Shown: positions 35,787 to 44,909 of the stretch, one piece after another
How the letters are laid out: each line of letters starts with the position of its first letter
Position numbering within the stretch: position 1 is the first letter of the stretch
Assembly: GCA_964342355.1 (NCBI GenBank)
Contig: CAYFFG010000001.1
Location: 248,001 to 312,000, forward strand
From: Hirschia sp964342355
Lineage (GTDB): Bacteria; Pseudomonadota; Alphaproteobacteria; Caulobacterales; Hyphomonadaceae
Direction: 5' to 3'
Length of the DNA stretch: 64,000 nucleotides
Translations under genes and position numbers: made by a program
Notes under the pieces: generated by a model
What the model was told of the DNA's origin: nothing
Seen by the model: the letters and a program-made list of their open reading frames with translations, nothing else
The model's database searches: none

Positions 35787-37931
35787 ATGCGGTGGCTTCA
35801 ACAGCTTCTTTTTCTTTCCTGCGTCTCTGTGTTTAACGCTTTAAGCGCGCACGCTGAGCCGATTGACGCAGGTTACGCCACTGTTGAAATTATTTCAGAG
35901 CGGCAAAGTGTGGGTCCGGGTGAGACCTTCATGGCGGCGCTCAAGTTAGACATTGATGATGAATGGCACGTCTACTGGCGTAACGCTGGGGATGCTGGCA
36001 TTGCGCCCTCTATTCGTTGGGATGAAGGAACCACCGCTGAGACAGGTGAATTCTTCTGGCCAGCGCCTCACACGATCCCGCTCGAAGGGTTGATGAATTA
36101 CGGCTATGGCAAACAGGTCGTTCTGCCTTTCCAGGTCACGGCGCCTGATGATTTGGCTGTAGGCGATGTGTTGCAAATGACGGGTCGTGCGGAATGGCAG
36201 ATCTGTAAGGACGTATGTATTTGGGAAGATGCAGATATTGCTTTTGCGATACCAGTAGCTGCCATTCCAGAAGCCCATGAAGAAAATGCCGCGCTGATTT
36301 CAGCTTCCTTGGAAACTGCGCCGATGGAGCTGTCCGGCGAAGCGCACAATGCTTTGGTGGACGGTAACTTTCGTTTGTCGATTGCTGATAGCGCTTTACG
36401 TGGCGCATTAGAAAATGCAGCTCACGCTCGCTTTTTTCCTTACGAACATCAGATCGAGCACTTTCCTGAGCAGCCAATCCGAATGGGCGAAAAGGGTGCG
36501 ACTTTTGACTTAAAACGCGCGTCACTTCAATCAGAAGCGCCAACCGGAATTGAAGGCGTTGTCGTCGTTGAAAACAAAGATCACGCGCTACGCAGCTATT
36601 ACGTTAAAGCCGAAGCTGGGGACGTCCTGCCGGGAACAGACAACGCGCCGTTTTCCGAGGGCGTGTCTGAAATTGTTCTTGTGAACGCAGCCGCAAGCGC
36701 GACAACCATTTTATCGTGGTTGTTCTTTGCCTTTGTTGGCGGACTGATCCTCAACTTGATGCCATGTGTGTTACCTGTGCTCACCATCAAGGCGAACGGA
36801 CTGGCGCACGCTGCACAACATGGTACGCAGGGCATCCGCGCGCACGGAATGAGTTATCTTGCGGGTGTGTTGGTTTGTTTTGCCGTGTTGGGCGTGGGGC
36901 TACTTTTCCTTCGTTCCGCCGGTCAGCAGGTTGGACTGGGCTTTCAGCTGCAATACCCGCCGATGGTGCTTGGCTTGTCTTTGTTGATGTTCCTCGTCGG
37001 ACTTAACCTACTCGGCGTGTTTGAGATCGGCATGTCCTTTATGAATGTCGGCGCTGATCTTGCCCACAAGCAAGGAACAGCAGGCGCATTTTTTACAGGA
37101 TTGCTTGCGGCAATTGTCGGCGCGCCGTGCGTGGGACCGTTGTTGGCGGCGTCTCTTGGCGCGGTCGTTAGCCAGCCAGTATGGGTTGTAATGTTGTTCC
37201 TTCTGGTCATGGGCGCAGGTATGGCCTCGCCATTTGTGGTGTTGTCTTTTATTCCTGGACTGGCGCGCGCACTGCCCAAACCGGGCAAATGGATGGAAAC
37301 GCTTAAGCAGGTGCTGGCTTTCCCAATGTTCCTGACAGCTGTTTGGTTGCTATGGGTATTTGCTGGTCAGAAAGGGCAGGATGCGGCGATTATTGTTCTG
37401 GCCGCCGCGGTTGCTCTTGGTTTTGGCGGGTGGTTGTTCGGCCGTGCGCAAGGTGGCGCAGGCAAAGCGTCTGGCGGTACAGTTCTAGTGGCTGCGCTTA
37501 TTGCGCCATTTATTCTGACCGCAAGTGCGACTGTCAGCACGGACGTCAAGACAGACGCAACGACTTTTGCTGAGGCGAATGTGGAGACTGCTGAATGGTC
37601 ACGCGAAGCTGTTGCGAAGTATCGCAAAGAAGGTCGTCCTGTTTTTATCGACTTTACGGCCCGCTGGTGTGTGACGTGTCAGATGAATAAACGCGTGACG
37701 TTGCATTCAGACAAAGTCATGCGCGCATTTGCTGACAATGATGTTGTGTTCATGACTGCTGACTGGACAAACCGCGACGCAGATATCGCTGCAGAACTTG
37801 CCGTTCACGAACGTGCAGGTGTGCCACTTTATCTCTTTTATGGCTCAAACCTTGAAGACCCCGTCGTTTTGCCACAGATCCTATCAGCCGGTTTGGTGGT
37901 AAAAACAGTATCAGGCGAAGGCGCTTCTTAA
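35787..37931 (+). CDS. Thiol:disulfide interchange protein, DsbD/ScsB type
   Basis: 714-residue inner-membrane electron shuttle. A signal peptide is followed by a periplasmic immunoglobulin-like N-terminal domain with WQICKDVCIWEDA (~139; redox Cys pair). The central membrane domain has eight or so helices with the paired cysteines in LNLMPCVLPVLTIKANG and IVGAPCVGPLLAAS. A C-terminal thioredoxin domain carries RWCVTCQMNK (~630). It would pass electrons from cytoplasmic thioredoxin to periplasmic proteins. The extended N-terminal domain fits ScsB better than E. coli DsbD. It is transcribed with a small membrane protein gene 54 bp downstream. Confidence 0.92.
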   Translation: MRWLQQLLFLSCVSVFNALSAHAEPIDAGYATVEIISERQSVGPGETFMAALKLDIDDEWHVYWRNAGDAGIAPSIRWDEGTTAETGEFFWPAPHTIPLEGLMNYGYGKQVVLPFQVTAPDDLAVGDVLQMTGRAEWQICKDVCIWEDADIAFAIPVAAIPEAHEENAALISASLETAPMELSGEAHNALVDGNFRLSIADSALRGALENAAHARFFPYEHQIEHFPEQPIRMGEKGATFDLKRASLQSEAPTGIEGVVVVENKDHALRSYYVKAEAGDVLPGTDNAPFSEGVSEIVLVNAAASATTILSWLFFAFVGGLILNLMPCVLPVLTIKANGLAHAAQHGTQGIRAHGMSYLAGVLVCFAVLGVGLLFLRSAGQQVGLGFQLQYPPMVLGLSLLMFLVGLNLLGVFEIGMSFMNVGADLAHKQGTAGAFFTGLLAAIVGAPCVGPLLAASLGAVVSQPVWVVMLFLLVMGAGMASPFVVLSFIPGLARALPKPGKWMETLKQVLAFPMFLTAVWLLWVFAGQKGQDAAIIVLAAAVALGFGGWLFGRAQGGAGKASGGTVLVAALIAPFILTASATVSTDVKTDATTFAEANVETAEWSREAVAKYRKEGRPVFIDFTARWCVTCQMNKRVTLHSDKVMRAFADNDVVFMTADWTNRDADIAAELAVHERAGVPLYLFYGSNLEDPVVLPQILSAGLVVKTVSGEGAS

Positions 37932-37985
37932 AGGTTTTCTGCTATAGGAGGCCGAGCGCAACGCCATTCGAGTGGATTGAGTAGA

Positions 37986-38141
37986 ATGTTCGGCCGATTT
38001 AACTACGCAAACATCGCGGGTGCGATCTTTACGGGATGTCTGACGATCGCCGCTTTAGTTGCATCCGTATCATCGCACGGCGAACATAAAACGACGACAT
38101 CAGTGAAGGTCATCAATGTGGTGACGACACAAACGGGCTGA
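37986..38141 (+). CDS. 51-residue single-pass membrane protein
   Basis: Short ORF with ATG at 37986 and TGA at 38139-38141. The N-terminus is MFGRFNYANIAGAIFTG, with one clear hydrophobic helix (~9-29, ending AALVAS) and a polar Thr/Val-rich tail. It starts 54 bp after the DsbD-like gene on the same strand and ends 21 bp before a converging gene. The ribosome binding site is weak (GGATTGAGTAGA). Composition and position favour a real small membrane protein of unknown function. Confidence 0.5.
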   Translation: MFGRFNYANIAGAIFTGCLTIAALVASVSSHGEHKTTTSVKVINVVTTQTG

Positions 38142-38162
38142 CGTTGAAATCATAGCGCCAGC

Positions 38163-38654
38163 CTACTCGTAAACGGCATCACATGTTCCGATATTTGGAT
38201 TAGCCTGCGGGCGGTTTTTGGGTAGATCTTCTAATGTCAGAGCGGCTGCTTCGCTGACGGCGCTGGCGTCACTTAACATGCTTGAAATACGCTGATACGC
38301 TTTCAGCTGAGTTTCACCATCTTTTGCTGTTTCTAAGGCGTTTAGTTGTGTGTCAACTTCTTCCGCCATACCTTGAAAGATGCACTGAAAGTCTTCCGGG
38401 CCACCGCGTTCGGCTATCTCCCGAGACACGCGATAGGCGTAAACGCCTAACTGTTGCAGGCCGGAATTAAGCTGTTCGCTTGGTTTGATTTTATCACCAT
38501 AGCTGTTTTGCTCGATTTCAGCCTGAGCGGCGTAAGAATAGTGCTGAAGGTCTTCGGCCAATTGCCCAAGCGCGCGCGCCTGTTCTGGATCAGCCCAGAC
38601 ACAAGGAGATAAGAACAGGCATGTGGCAGCAATCAGTAAGAAACGTTTTTTCAT
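38163..38654 (-). CDS. Exported helical protein of unknown function
   Basis: 163-residue protein with a signal peptide (MKKRFLLIAATCLFLSPCVWA). The mature part is helical (QARALGQLAEDLQHYSYAAQAE) with two cysteines (DFQCIF, IGTCDAVYE) that may form a disulfide. No membrane helix or enzyme motif is present. Probably periplasmic; not recognised. Confidence 0.65.
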   Translation of the reverse strand: MKKRFLLIAATCLFLSPCVWADPEQARALGQLAEDLQHYSYAAQAEIEQNSYGDKIKPSEQLNSGLQQLGVYAYRVSREIAERGGPEDFQCIFQGMAEEVDTQLNALETAKDGETQLKAYQRISSMLSDASAVSEAAALTLEDLPKNRPQANPNIGTCDAVYE

Positions 38655-38831
38655 GCTGTTAGTTACCGATCAAAGCCTTAAAGAGCTGCAAATTATTATG
38701 AAGCGCCATCCAAGTCAGGCCAGCTGACGCCTTGGACGTTGCCCCGCAGGGCGCATTGGGTTACGCCAGCTTCGTTTAGGCGGGTTCTTCCGTTTAAGCA
38801 TTTTTTTCTAACTTCATTATCCGGAAAAGAC

Positions 38832-40313
38832 ATGTCGGAACAGTCATCAGATCAAATTCGCCCGGAAGCCCGCAAACCGCGTGGTTTTCAGGACAAGCGC
38901 GCTAGCCTCATCGCAGCTGAGCGTCATCTGGTGCATCAAATCAGCGAAGTCTACGCCCGGTGGGGATTTGAAGCGCTGGATACTGGTCCGTTTGAGTATG
39001 TCGATGCGCTTGGCAAGTTCTTGCCGGATACAGATCGTCCGAATGAAGGTGTGTTTGCGCTTCAGGATGATGACGAACAGTGGATGGCGCTGCGTTACGA
39101 CCACACGGCGCCGCTTGCGCGGTATGTCGCTGAGCACTGGAACGATATTCCAAAACCATTTCGGCGGTATGCGGCAGGTCCGGTCTGGCGTAATGAAAAG
39201 CCAGGCCCGTTCCGTTTTCGTGAGTTCATTCAATGTGACGCTGATGCGGTGGGCGCGGAAGGTCCTGCAGCTGACGCAGAGATGATCGCAATTGCCTCTG
39301 AAGCAATGCAGGCAGCAGGCGCAAAGCCTGGTGAGTACGCCATTCGCGTCAATACGCGCCAATTGCTTGATGGTGTCATGCAAGCAGCTAACGTTAATGA
39401 CCCGAACCAGCGTATCATTGTTTTGCGCGCACTTGATAAGATGGACCGGTTGGGGCCTGAGGGCGTAACTGCATTGTTAGGTGAAGGGCGCGAAGATGAA
39501 AGCGGCGACTTTACAAAAGGCGCGGGACTAAAAGCGGGGGCAATTGACGTCCTGCTTGCGTTTGCACAGGCAGGCGGCGGCACACGGTCAGAAACCCTTG
39601 ATGCGCTTGATAAAGTCGCTGGCGGCGTGGAGGCTGGCGCTCAAGGCATTGAAGCGTTGCACACCATCCATGAAGTGTTGAACGCCTTAAAAGTGACCGA
39701 CGAAATGGCGGTTTTTGACCCAGCGATTGTGCGCGGACTGGAATACTACACGGGACCTGTTTTTGAGGCTGAGCTTTTAAAAGAGTTCAAAGATGAAAAC
39801 GGACGTCTGGTGCGATTTGGTTCCGTTGGCGGTGGCGGACGTTACGATGATCTTGTCGCACGTTTCCGTGGCGAGCTGGCGCCTGCGACTGGTTTTTCTG
39901 TGGGTGTGTCTCGTCTAGCGGCCGTGATTGCTGCTGAAGATGAGGGAGCTCAACTTGCTGATGGTCCTGTCGTTGTTCTGGCGCTGCAACGTGAGCACAT
40001 GGCCGATTACTGCGCGATGGCGGCCGAGTTACGCGCCAAAGGTATTCGTGCGGAAGTTTATCTTGGTAAGTCGGGCATGCGCGCTCAAATGAAGTATGCC
40101 GACCGGCGCAGATCACCTGCTGTTGTGATTGTGGGTGACAAAGAACGCGAAAGCGGTGTTGTGACGGTGAAAGATTTAGTGGCTGGCGCACAGGCTGCGG
40201 CAGACATCACTGATAATGCGGAATGGCGAGAGGCGCGTCCTGGCCAATTTGAGGCGACCAGAGATGATTTCGCCGCACGTATCAAAGCGATAATCGAGGA
40301 GGGGACTCAATGA
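38832..40313 (+). CDS. hisS: Histidyl-tRNA synthetase
   Basis: 493-residue class II synthetase that charges tRNA-His. Motif 1 lies around the N-terminal PRGFQDKRA segment. Motif 2 is RRYAAGPVWRNEKPGPFRFR, with EFIQCDADAVG after it, and the histidine-specific region is VRGLEYYTGPVFEAEL; motif 3 is GGGGRYDDL ... GFSVGVSRL. The anticodon domain occupies the last ~100 residues. The sequence is of the alphaproteobacterial type, some of which are known to accept tRNA-His lacking the extra G-1. The start MSEQSSDQ at 38832 is chosen over the open frame back to 38739. Its stop overlaps hisZ by four bases. Confidence 0.95.
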   Translation: MSEQSSDQIRPEARKPRGFQDKRASLIAAERHLVHQISEVYARWGFEALDTGPFEYVDALGKFLPDTDRPNEGVFALQDDDEQWMALRYDHTAPLARYVAEHWNDIPKPFRRYAAGPVWRNEKPGPFRFREFIQCDADAVGAEGPAADAEMIAIASEAMQAAGAKPGEYAIRVNTRQLLDGVMQAANVNDPNQRIIVLRALDKMDRLGPEGVTALLGEGREDESGDFTKGAGLKAGAIDVLLAFAQAGGGTRSETLDALDKVAGGVEAGAQGIEALHTIHEVLNALKVTDEMAVFDPAIVRGLEYYTGPVFEAELLKEFKDENGRLVRFGSVGGGGRYDDLVARFRGELAPATGFSVGVSRLAAVIAAEDEGAQLADGPVVVLALQREHMADYCAMAAELRAKGIRAEVYLGKSGMRAQMKYADRRRSPAVVIVGDKERESGVVTVKDLVAGAQAAADITDNAEWREARPGQFEATRDDFAARIKAIIEEGTQ

Positions 40314-41443
40314 GCAAGCTGTCTATTGAGGGCCTGATCGAAGGACTGAATGAAAGTCTGGAAAAAGCAGGCGGCAACATGGTGTCTCCGCCAAATGTGC
40401 TTTCGGCCTCAGTCCTTCTGGAGCTGACCGGTGAAAGCGTGCGCGGTCGTCTGTGTAGTTTTCAAGGACCAGACGGCGAAGAATATTGTTTGCGCCCGGA
40501 CATGACAGCGCCAATCGCGCTTGAAATTGCAAAAGGTGCTTATAAAGCTGCGTCATACCGCTATAGCGGGCCAGTCTTCCGGTTTCCGCGCGCAGACACT
40601 CAAGACTCAGTCGAGTTTGACCAATGTGGGTTTGAATGGTTTGGCGGTGCCAGTAAACCGTCGGTTGATGCTGAGGGTATGGCGCTGGCGCTTGAGGCTG
40701 TTGCTGCGCAGGGGCTTTCCAATGGCGAACTCTACTTTGGCGACGTGTCACTGTTTGCTGCATTCATAGATGGACTAAACCTTGATCCGGCTTGGACGGA
40801 GCGATTGAAAAAGGCGTTTAATCGTAAATTCGGACCAAGAGAGCTGATAGAAAAGGGCGGCAAAGCCCGGGTGCGTTCCCCCTTAGCGCAGGCGTTGTCG
40901 ACTTTGAGTGAAGATGAAGCCACAGCAGCTGTTGAGGAAGTGCTGGCGGTTTCAGGCATTACGCTGGTCGGCGGTCGTACCACTGATGATATTGCAGGAC
41001 GACTACGTTCAATGTCGGTCAATGCAACGACAGACGAGGTGCCTGAACATGCGGCCAAAGCGATATTGTCATTTCTGGATGTTGATACATCAGCATTAAA
41101 AGCTGAGAGCGAACTTTCTAAAGTGGCAAAGTCAGCAGGCGTGGATTTGAGCCAGGCTCTGGAAGGTTTTGGTGCGCGTCAAACCGAATTGGAGGCGCTA
41201 AAGCCGCCAATGCTGAAAGGCGCTCGATTTGCGGCCGAGTATGGTCGCCGGTTTGACTATTACACCGGGTTGGTTTTCGAAGTGTCGCATTCGGAGCTTT
41301 CAAAAGGCGGGCCTATCGCCTCTGGCGGTCGCTGTGACGCACTAGTCGGAATGCTCTCATCTGGAAAAATTGAAGCAAATGCTTTTGGCGTAGCCATCAG
41401 GCCGGATCGCCTGCTTGCCGCCATTGAGAAGGAGCAGGCGTAA
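40310..41443 (+). CDS. hisZ: ATP phosphoribosyltransferase regulatory subunit HisZ
   Basis: 377-residue paralogue of the HisRS catalytic domain that has no synthetase role; it pairs with HisG in the first step of histidine biosynthesis. HisRS-like segments remain (RPDMTAPIALEIAKGAYKAA, RFDYYTGLVFEVSH, ASGGRCDALVGML), while the anticodon domain is absent. The ATG overlaps the hisS stop (ATGA) and the stop overlaps the hisG start (TAATG). The three genes are thus translationally coupled, linking histidine synthesis to tRNA charging. Confidence 0.93.
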   Translation: MSKLSIEGLIEGLNESLEKAGGNMVSPPNVLSASVLLELTGESVRGRLCSFQGPDGEEYCLRPDMTAPIALEIAKGAYKAASYRYSGPVFRFPRADTQDSVEFDQCGFEWFGGASKPSVDAEGMALALEAVAAQGLSNGELYFGDVSLFAAFIDGLNLDPAWTERLKKAFNRKFGPRELIEKGGKARVRSPLAQALSTLSEDEATAAVEEVLAVSGITLVGGRTTDDIAGRLRSMSVNATTDEVPEHAAKAILSFLDVDTSALKAESELSKVAKSAGVDLSQALEGFGARQTELEALKPPMLKGARFAAEYGRRFDYYTGLVFEVSHSELSKGGPIASGGRCDALVGMLSSGKIEANAFGVAIRPDRLLAAIEKEQA

Positions 41444-42396
41444 TGAGCAAGCTTGTGATGGCGATTCCGTCTAAGGGGCGGCTTAAAGAGCAAACAGACG
41501 CATACCTTGCTGGCGCTGGCTTCAAGTTGAAGCAGACAGGTGGCGATCGTGGCTATGCGGCGGAGCTGAAAGGTGTTGAGGGCGTCGAGATGCGTCTGAT
41601 GTCAGCCAGCGAAATTGCGCGCGGAGTCATAAATGGCGACATCCACATTGGTGTGACGGGTGAAGACCTGCTGCGGGAAACTGCGCCGAAAATGGAAAGC
41701 GTTGTCCATCTTTTAAAACCCCTGGGGTTTGGGTTTGCTCGTCTGATCGTGGCGGCGCCGCAGAGTTGGATCGACGTTGAGACAATGTCGGATCTGGATG
41801 AAGTGGGGGCGATACATCAGGAACAAACCGGTCGCCGTATGCGCGTTGCGACGAAGTATATGCGTCTGGCGCGCCAGTTCTTTTCTCAAACAGGAGTGGG
41901 GCACTACCGTATTGTGGAAAGTGCTGGGGCCACTGAAGGCGCGCCTGCGTCCGGTAGCGCTGAACTGATTGTTGATATCACCACCACAGGCGCCACATTG
42001 GCGGCAAACGGTCTTAAGATCATTTCCGACGGTGAGATCCTGGCGTCCCAAGCGCAGTTGGCCGCAAGCTTGAAAGCTGACTGGAGCGAGGAGGCTAAAT
42101 CGACGCTACGTGTATTGCTCGACAGTATCGAAGCGCGCAAGCGTGCGGAATCATGTGTGTCGCTTCGCTATAATCCGTCATTGAGCGCTGCTGCGGCGAA
42201 GAAGTCTGCTGCGGGTGTGAATTCAGCCAATTTTGTGGCGCCGGGAGAGGTGTTGTGCACCGAGTCTGATCTACAGACTCTCGCAAGAGGCTTGTGTGAG
42301 GTAGGTGGTTCGCCTGTTGGGGTATACCGTCCAGAATACATTTTTGAGGCACATAACCCTGTTTTTGAAGAGTTTATCGCTAAGTTGTCCAATTGA
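41443..42396 (+). CDS. hisG: ATP phosphoribosyltransferase catalytic subunit
   Basis: 317-residue enzyme that joins ATP and PRPP, committing to histidine synthesis. The N-terminus (LVMAIPSKGRLKEQ) and the PRPP loop region (AELIVDITTTGATLAANGLKI) are clear. Short HisG enzymes that need HisZ are usually ~210-230 residues. This one is longer because of a C-terminal extension of ~90 residues, as in other alphaproteobacteria that still encode HisZ. Whether the extension is regulatory is unknown. Last gene of the operon. Confidence 0.93.
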   Translation: MSKLVMAIPSKGRLKEQTDAYLAGAGFKLKQTGGDRGYAAELKGVEGVEMRLMSASEIARGVINGDIHIGVTGEDLLRETAPKMESVVHLLKPLGFGFARLIVAAPQSWIDVETMSDLDEVGAIHQEQTGRRMRVATKYMRLARQFFSQTGVGHYRIVESAGATEGAPASGSAELIVDITTTGATLAANGLKIISDGEILASQAQLAASLKADWSEEAKSTLRVLLDSIEARKRAESCVSLRYNPSLSAAAAKKSAAGVNSANFVAPGEVLCTESDLQTLARGLCEVGGSPVGVYRPEYIFEAHNPVFEEFIAKLSN

Positions 42397-42440
42397 TGGT
42401 CATTAGTCTTAAATTTTTTTCGGAATTGTGACAGGAATCT

Positions 42441-42469
42441 GTTGACACGCCATGCGATTTTGATGATTA
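42441..42469 (+). promoter_or_regulatory. Candidate sigma-70 promoter of the sRNA
   Basis: A perfect -35 TTGACA (42441-42446) followed after 17 bases by GATTAC as a fair -10. Transcription would start near 42476. It lies just after hisG and points away from it. Confidence 0.5.
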
Positions 42470-42475
42470 CTCTAT

Positions 42476-42568
42476 GCAATTCCGCAGAGCGGAAGGCGTT
42501 TCGGGGAGGAAACGCTCATTCAGACCCAAAAAATGGCGGCGAGCAAAGCACTCGCCGCCAATTTTTTT
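42476..42568 (+). ncRNA. Candidate small RNA, about 93 nt
   Basis: Predicted transcript with three successive hairpins: TTCCGC-AGA-GCGGAA (42480-42494); GCGTTTC with loop GGGGAG and GAAACGC (42496-42515); and a 10-bp terminator stem TGGCGGCGAG/CTCGCCGCCA (42534-42560) followed by seven T. Between the second and third lies a single-stranded A/C-rich stretch. It does not resemble 6S, SRP RNA, tmRNA or RNase P. The last hairpin would also end the hisS-hisZ-hisG transcript. Confidence 0.5.
42534..42568 (+). terminator. Rho-independent terminator
   Basis: 10-bp perfect stem, loop CAAAGCA, then A and seven T. It ends the hisS operon and the candidate sRNA. Confidence 0.92.
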
Positions 42569-42654
42569 GTCCAAAATCCTGAATACATTCATATATGTGA
42601 ATATCGTTATGATTTGACGTAAGGGAATATGTGAATTCTCATAAGTCAGTTCAT

Positions 42655-42689
42655 AAAAAAAACGGGCGGCTTCGAAGTGAAGCCGCCCG
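42655..42689 (-). terminator. Rho-independent terminator of groES-groEL
   Basis: 11-bp perfect stem CGGGCGGCTTC/GAAGCCGCCCG with loop of five, followed on the minus strand by TTTTTTTT. It lies 27 bp after groEL. Confidence 0.92.
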
Positions 42690-42716
42690 CCTTTCAAAAA
42701 GCTTGGAAAGCTGGGC

Positions 42717-44363
42717 TTAGAAGCCCATGCCACCCATACCGCCCATGCCGCCCATGTCAGGCATAGCAGGAGCGGCGTCATCTTTTTTTGGTACTTCCGT
42801 GATCGCCGCCTCCGTCGTGATGATGAGGGCTGCTACAGAAGCTGCGTTCTGTAGAGAAGAGCGCACAACTTTCGTTGGGTCGATGATGCCTTTAGCGACC
42901 AAGTCACCGTATTCTTCTGTTTGCGCGTCAAAGCCGAAGGAAACTGATTTTTCTTCCAGAACTTTGCCAACAACGATTGAACCTTCAACACCAGCGTTTT
43001 CTGCGATCTGGCGAATAGGGCCTTGCAGAGCGCGTGTGACGATGTCGATACCAGCTTGCTGGTCAGCGTTGTCGCCTTTAACTTTCAAAGTAGCGGACGC
43101 ACGTAGAAGAGCTGTACCACCACCTGGGACGATACCTTCTTCAACAGCTGCGCGTGTTGCGTTCAGAGCGTCGTCAACGCGGTCTTTACGCTCTTTCACT
43201 TCAACTTCTGTCGCGCCGCCGACTTTAATGACAGCAACACCGCCAGCGAGTTTTGCAAGACGCTCCTGGAGCTTCTCTTTGTCGTACTCAGATGTTGTGT
43301 TTTCGATCTGAGCTTTGATCTGGCCGACACGACCTTCAATGTCGTCTTTAGAGCCAGCACCATCAACGATTGTTGTGTCGTCTTTAGTGATGTTCACGCG
43401 CTTAGCTGTTCCCAGCATGTCGAGCGTGACGTTTTCAAGCTTGATGCCGAGGTCTTCGGAGATAACCGTGCCGCCAGTCAGAACAGCGATGTCTTCAAGC
43501 ATTGCTTTACGACGGTCACCAAAGCCAGGCGCTTTAACCGCAGCGATTTTCAGACCGCCGCGCAGTTTGTTCACAACAAGTGTTGCAAGCGCTTCGCCTT
43601 CAATGTCCTCAGCGATGATCAGAAGAGGCTTGGAAGACTGAACAACTGACTCAAGAATTGGTAGCATTGGCTGCAGAGAAGTCAGTTTCTTCTCGTGAAG
43701 CAGGATGAAGCAGTCATCCAGTTCAGCGTGCATTTTTTCAGCGTCAGTGATGAAGTAAGGGGAAAGGTATCCGCGGTCGAACTGCATACCTTCAACAACA
43801 TCAAGTTCTGTTTCCAGAGACTTAGCTTCTTCAACAGTGATAACGCCCTGGTTGCCGACTTTGTCCATCGCCTTAGCGATCATGTCGCCGATTTCGCGCT
43901 CACCGTTCGCGGAGATTGCGCCGACTTGAGCGATCTCTTCGTTGGTTTTGACCTTTTTGGAAGTCTTCTCAAGGTTCGCAACGACTTCAGCAACGGCTTT
44001 GTCGATACCGCGCTTAAGGTCCATTGGGTTCATGCCAGCAGCAACGCGCTTCATGCCTTCGCGAACGATTGCTTGCGCAAGAACTGTTGCTGTTGTTGTG
44101 CCGTCACCAGCTACGTCGTTTGCTTTAGAAGCAACTTCACGCAGCATTTGAGCGCCCATGTTCTGGAACTTGTTTTCCAGCTCGATTTCTTTAGCGACTG
44201 TCACACCGTCTTTCGTTGTGCGTGGCGCACCGAAAGATTTGTCGATGACAACGTTGCGGCCTTTAGGGCCAAGTGTCACTTTTACTGCGTTGGCGAGAAC
44301 GTCTACGCCTTTGAGCATTTCTTCGCGAGCTTCCGCGCCGAAGTGTACCTGCTTAGCAGCCAT
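42717..44363 (-). CDS. groEL: Chaperonin GroEL
   Basis: 548-residue subunit of the 60-kDa chaperonin that folds cytoplasmic proteins with GroES and ATP. Canonical segments are all present: KVTLGPKGRNVVIDKSFGAP, DGTTTATVLAQAI, the apical AVKAPGFGDRRKAML and the C-terminal GGM repeat (MGGMGGMGGMGF). It follows groES by 56 bp, the usual order. Only this chaperonin pair is in the window. Confidence 0.98.
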   Translation of the reverse strand: MAAKQVHFGAEAREEMLKGVDVLANAVKVTLGPKGRNVVIDKSFGAPRTTKDGVTVAKEIELENKFQNMGAQMLREVASKANDVAGDGTTTATVLAQAIVREGMKRVAAGMNPMDLKRGIDKAVAEVVANLEKTSKKVKTNEEIAQVGAISANGEREIGDMIAKAMDKVGNQGVITVEEAKSLETELDVVEGMQFDRGYLSPYFITDAEKMHAELDDCFILLHEKKLTSLQPMLPILESVVQSSKPLLIIAEDIEGEALATLVVNKLRGGLKIAAVKAPGFGDRRKAMLEDIAVLTGGTVISEDLGIKLENVTLDMLGTAKRVNITKDDTTIVDGAGSKDDIEGRVGQIKAQIENTTSEYDKEKLQERLAKLAGGVAVIKVGGATEVEVKERKDRVDDALNATRAAVEEGIVPGGGTALLRASATLKVKGDNADQQAGIDIVTRALQGPIRQIAENAGVEGSIVVGKVLEEKSVSFGFDAQTEEYGDLVAKGIIDPTKVVRSSLQNAASVAALIITTEAAITEVPKKDDAAPAMPDMGGMGGMGGMGF

Positions 44364-44419
44364 GTCTTTGTTCCTTTAAATTGGGGTGAAAAGATTGTCC
44401 GTTAAGAGCGGGGGAGGTC

Positions 44420-44707
44420 TTACTCGACCACGCCCAAAATGTCGGACTCTTTCATGATGATCAGCTGTTCGCCGTCCAGTGGTACTTCATTACCAGACCA
44501 CTTGGCGAAGAGGATGCGGTCGCCTGGTTTAACTTCCAGCGCAACACGTTCATTGTCATCACCAACCAGACCTGGGCCAACAGCAACGATTTCGCCTTCC
44601 TGAGGCTTTTCTTTAGCTGTGTCCGGGATGATGATCCCGCCTTTAGTTTTTTCTTCTTCTGCCACGCGGCGTACGAGCACGCGGTCTTGAAGCGGACGGA
44701 ATGCCAT
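44420..44707 (-). CDS. groES: Co-chaperonin GroES
   Basis: 95-residue co-chaperonin that caps the GroEL ring. It has the opening FRPLQDRVLVRR, the mobile loop (EEEKTKGGIIIPDTAKEK) and the C-terminal EQLIIMKESDILGVVE. It is the first gene of groES-groEL, with a CIRCE element ~57 bp upstream. Confidence 0.97.
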   Translation of the reverse strand: MAFRPLQDRVLVRRVAEEEKTKGGIIIPDTAKEKPQEGEIVAVGPGLVGDDNERVALEVKPGDRILFAKWSGNEVPLDGEQLIIMKESDILGVVE

Positions 44708-44763
44708 GAGGTTCCCTCTTTCCTATCAGATAGTTCAACCATCTCGTTTTCAGCCGGCAAGTT

Positions 44764-44790
44764 TTAGCACTCACCATGAGTGGCTGCTAA
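44764..44790 (-). promoter_or_regulatory. CIRCE element (HrcA operator)
   Basis: TTAGCACTC-N9-GGCTGCTAA, 16 of 18 positions of the TTAGCACTC-N9-GAGTGCTAA consensus with correct 9-base spacing. It lies upstream of groES, so HrcA repression of groESL is expected. Both mismatches are in the right arm on the plus strand. Confidence 0.85.
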
Positions 44791-44909
44791 CGATGAAGGC
44801 GAAGTAGGATTGCTGGAAGACGGCGTCAACAGCTGGAAATGATTTTTTTTGTAACTTACGGGCGATATGAAGTCCGCTAATCACGTGAAAACAGGATTGT
44901 GAATGAGAG

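Larger units (their letters stand above)
42397..42716. other. Intergenic region between hisG and groEL
   Basis: 320 bp holding a candidate sRNA with promoter and terminator (42441-42568) on the plus strand and the groEL terminator (42655-42689) on the minus strand. Between them (42570-42654) I see nothing definite. Confidence 0.6.

Noticed and set aside
42467..42781. 104-codon minus-strand ORF across groEL's end
   Set aside because: It reads through two strong terminators and is the shadow of groEL.
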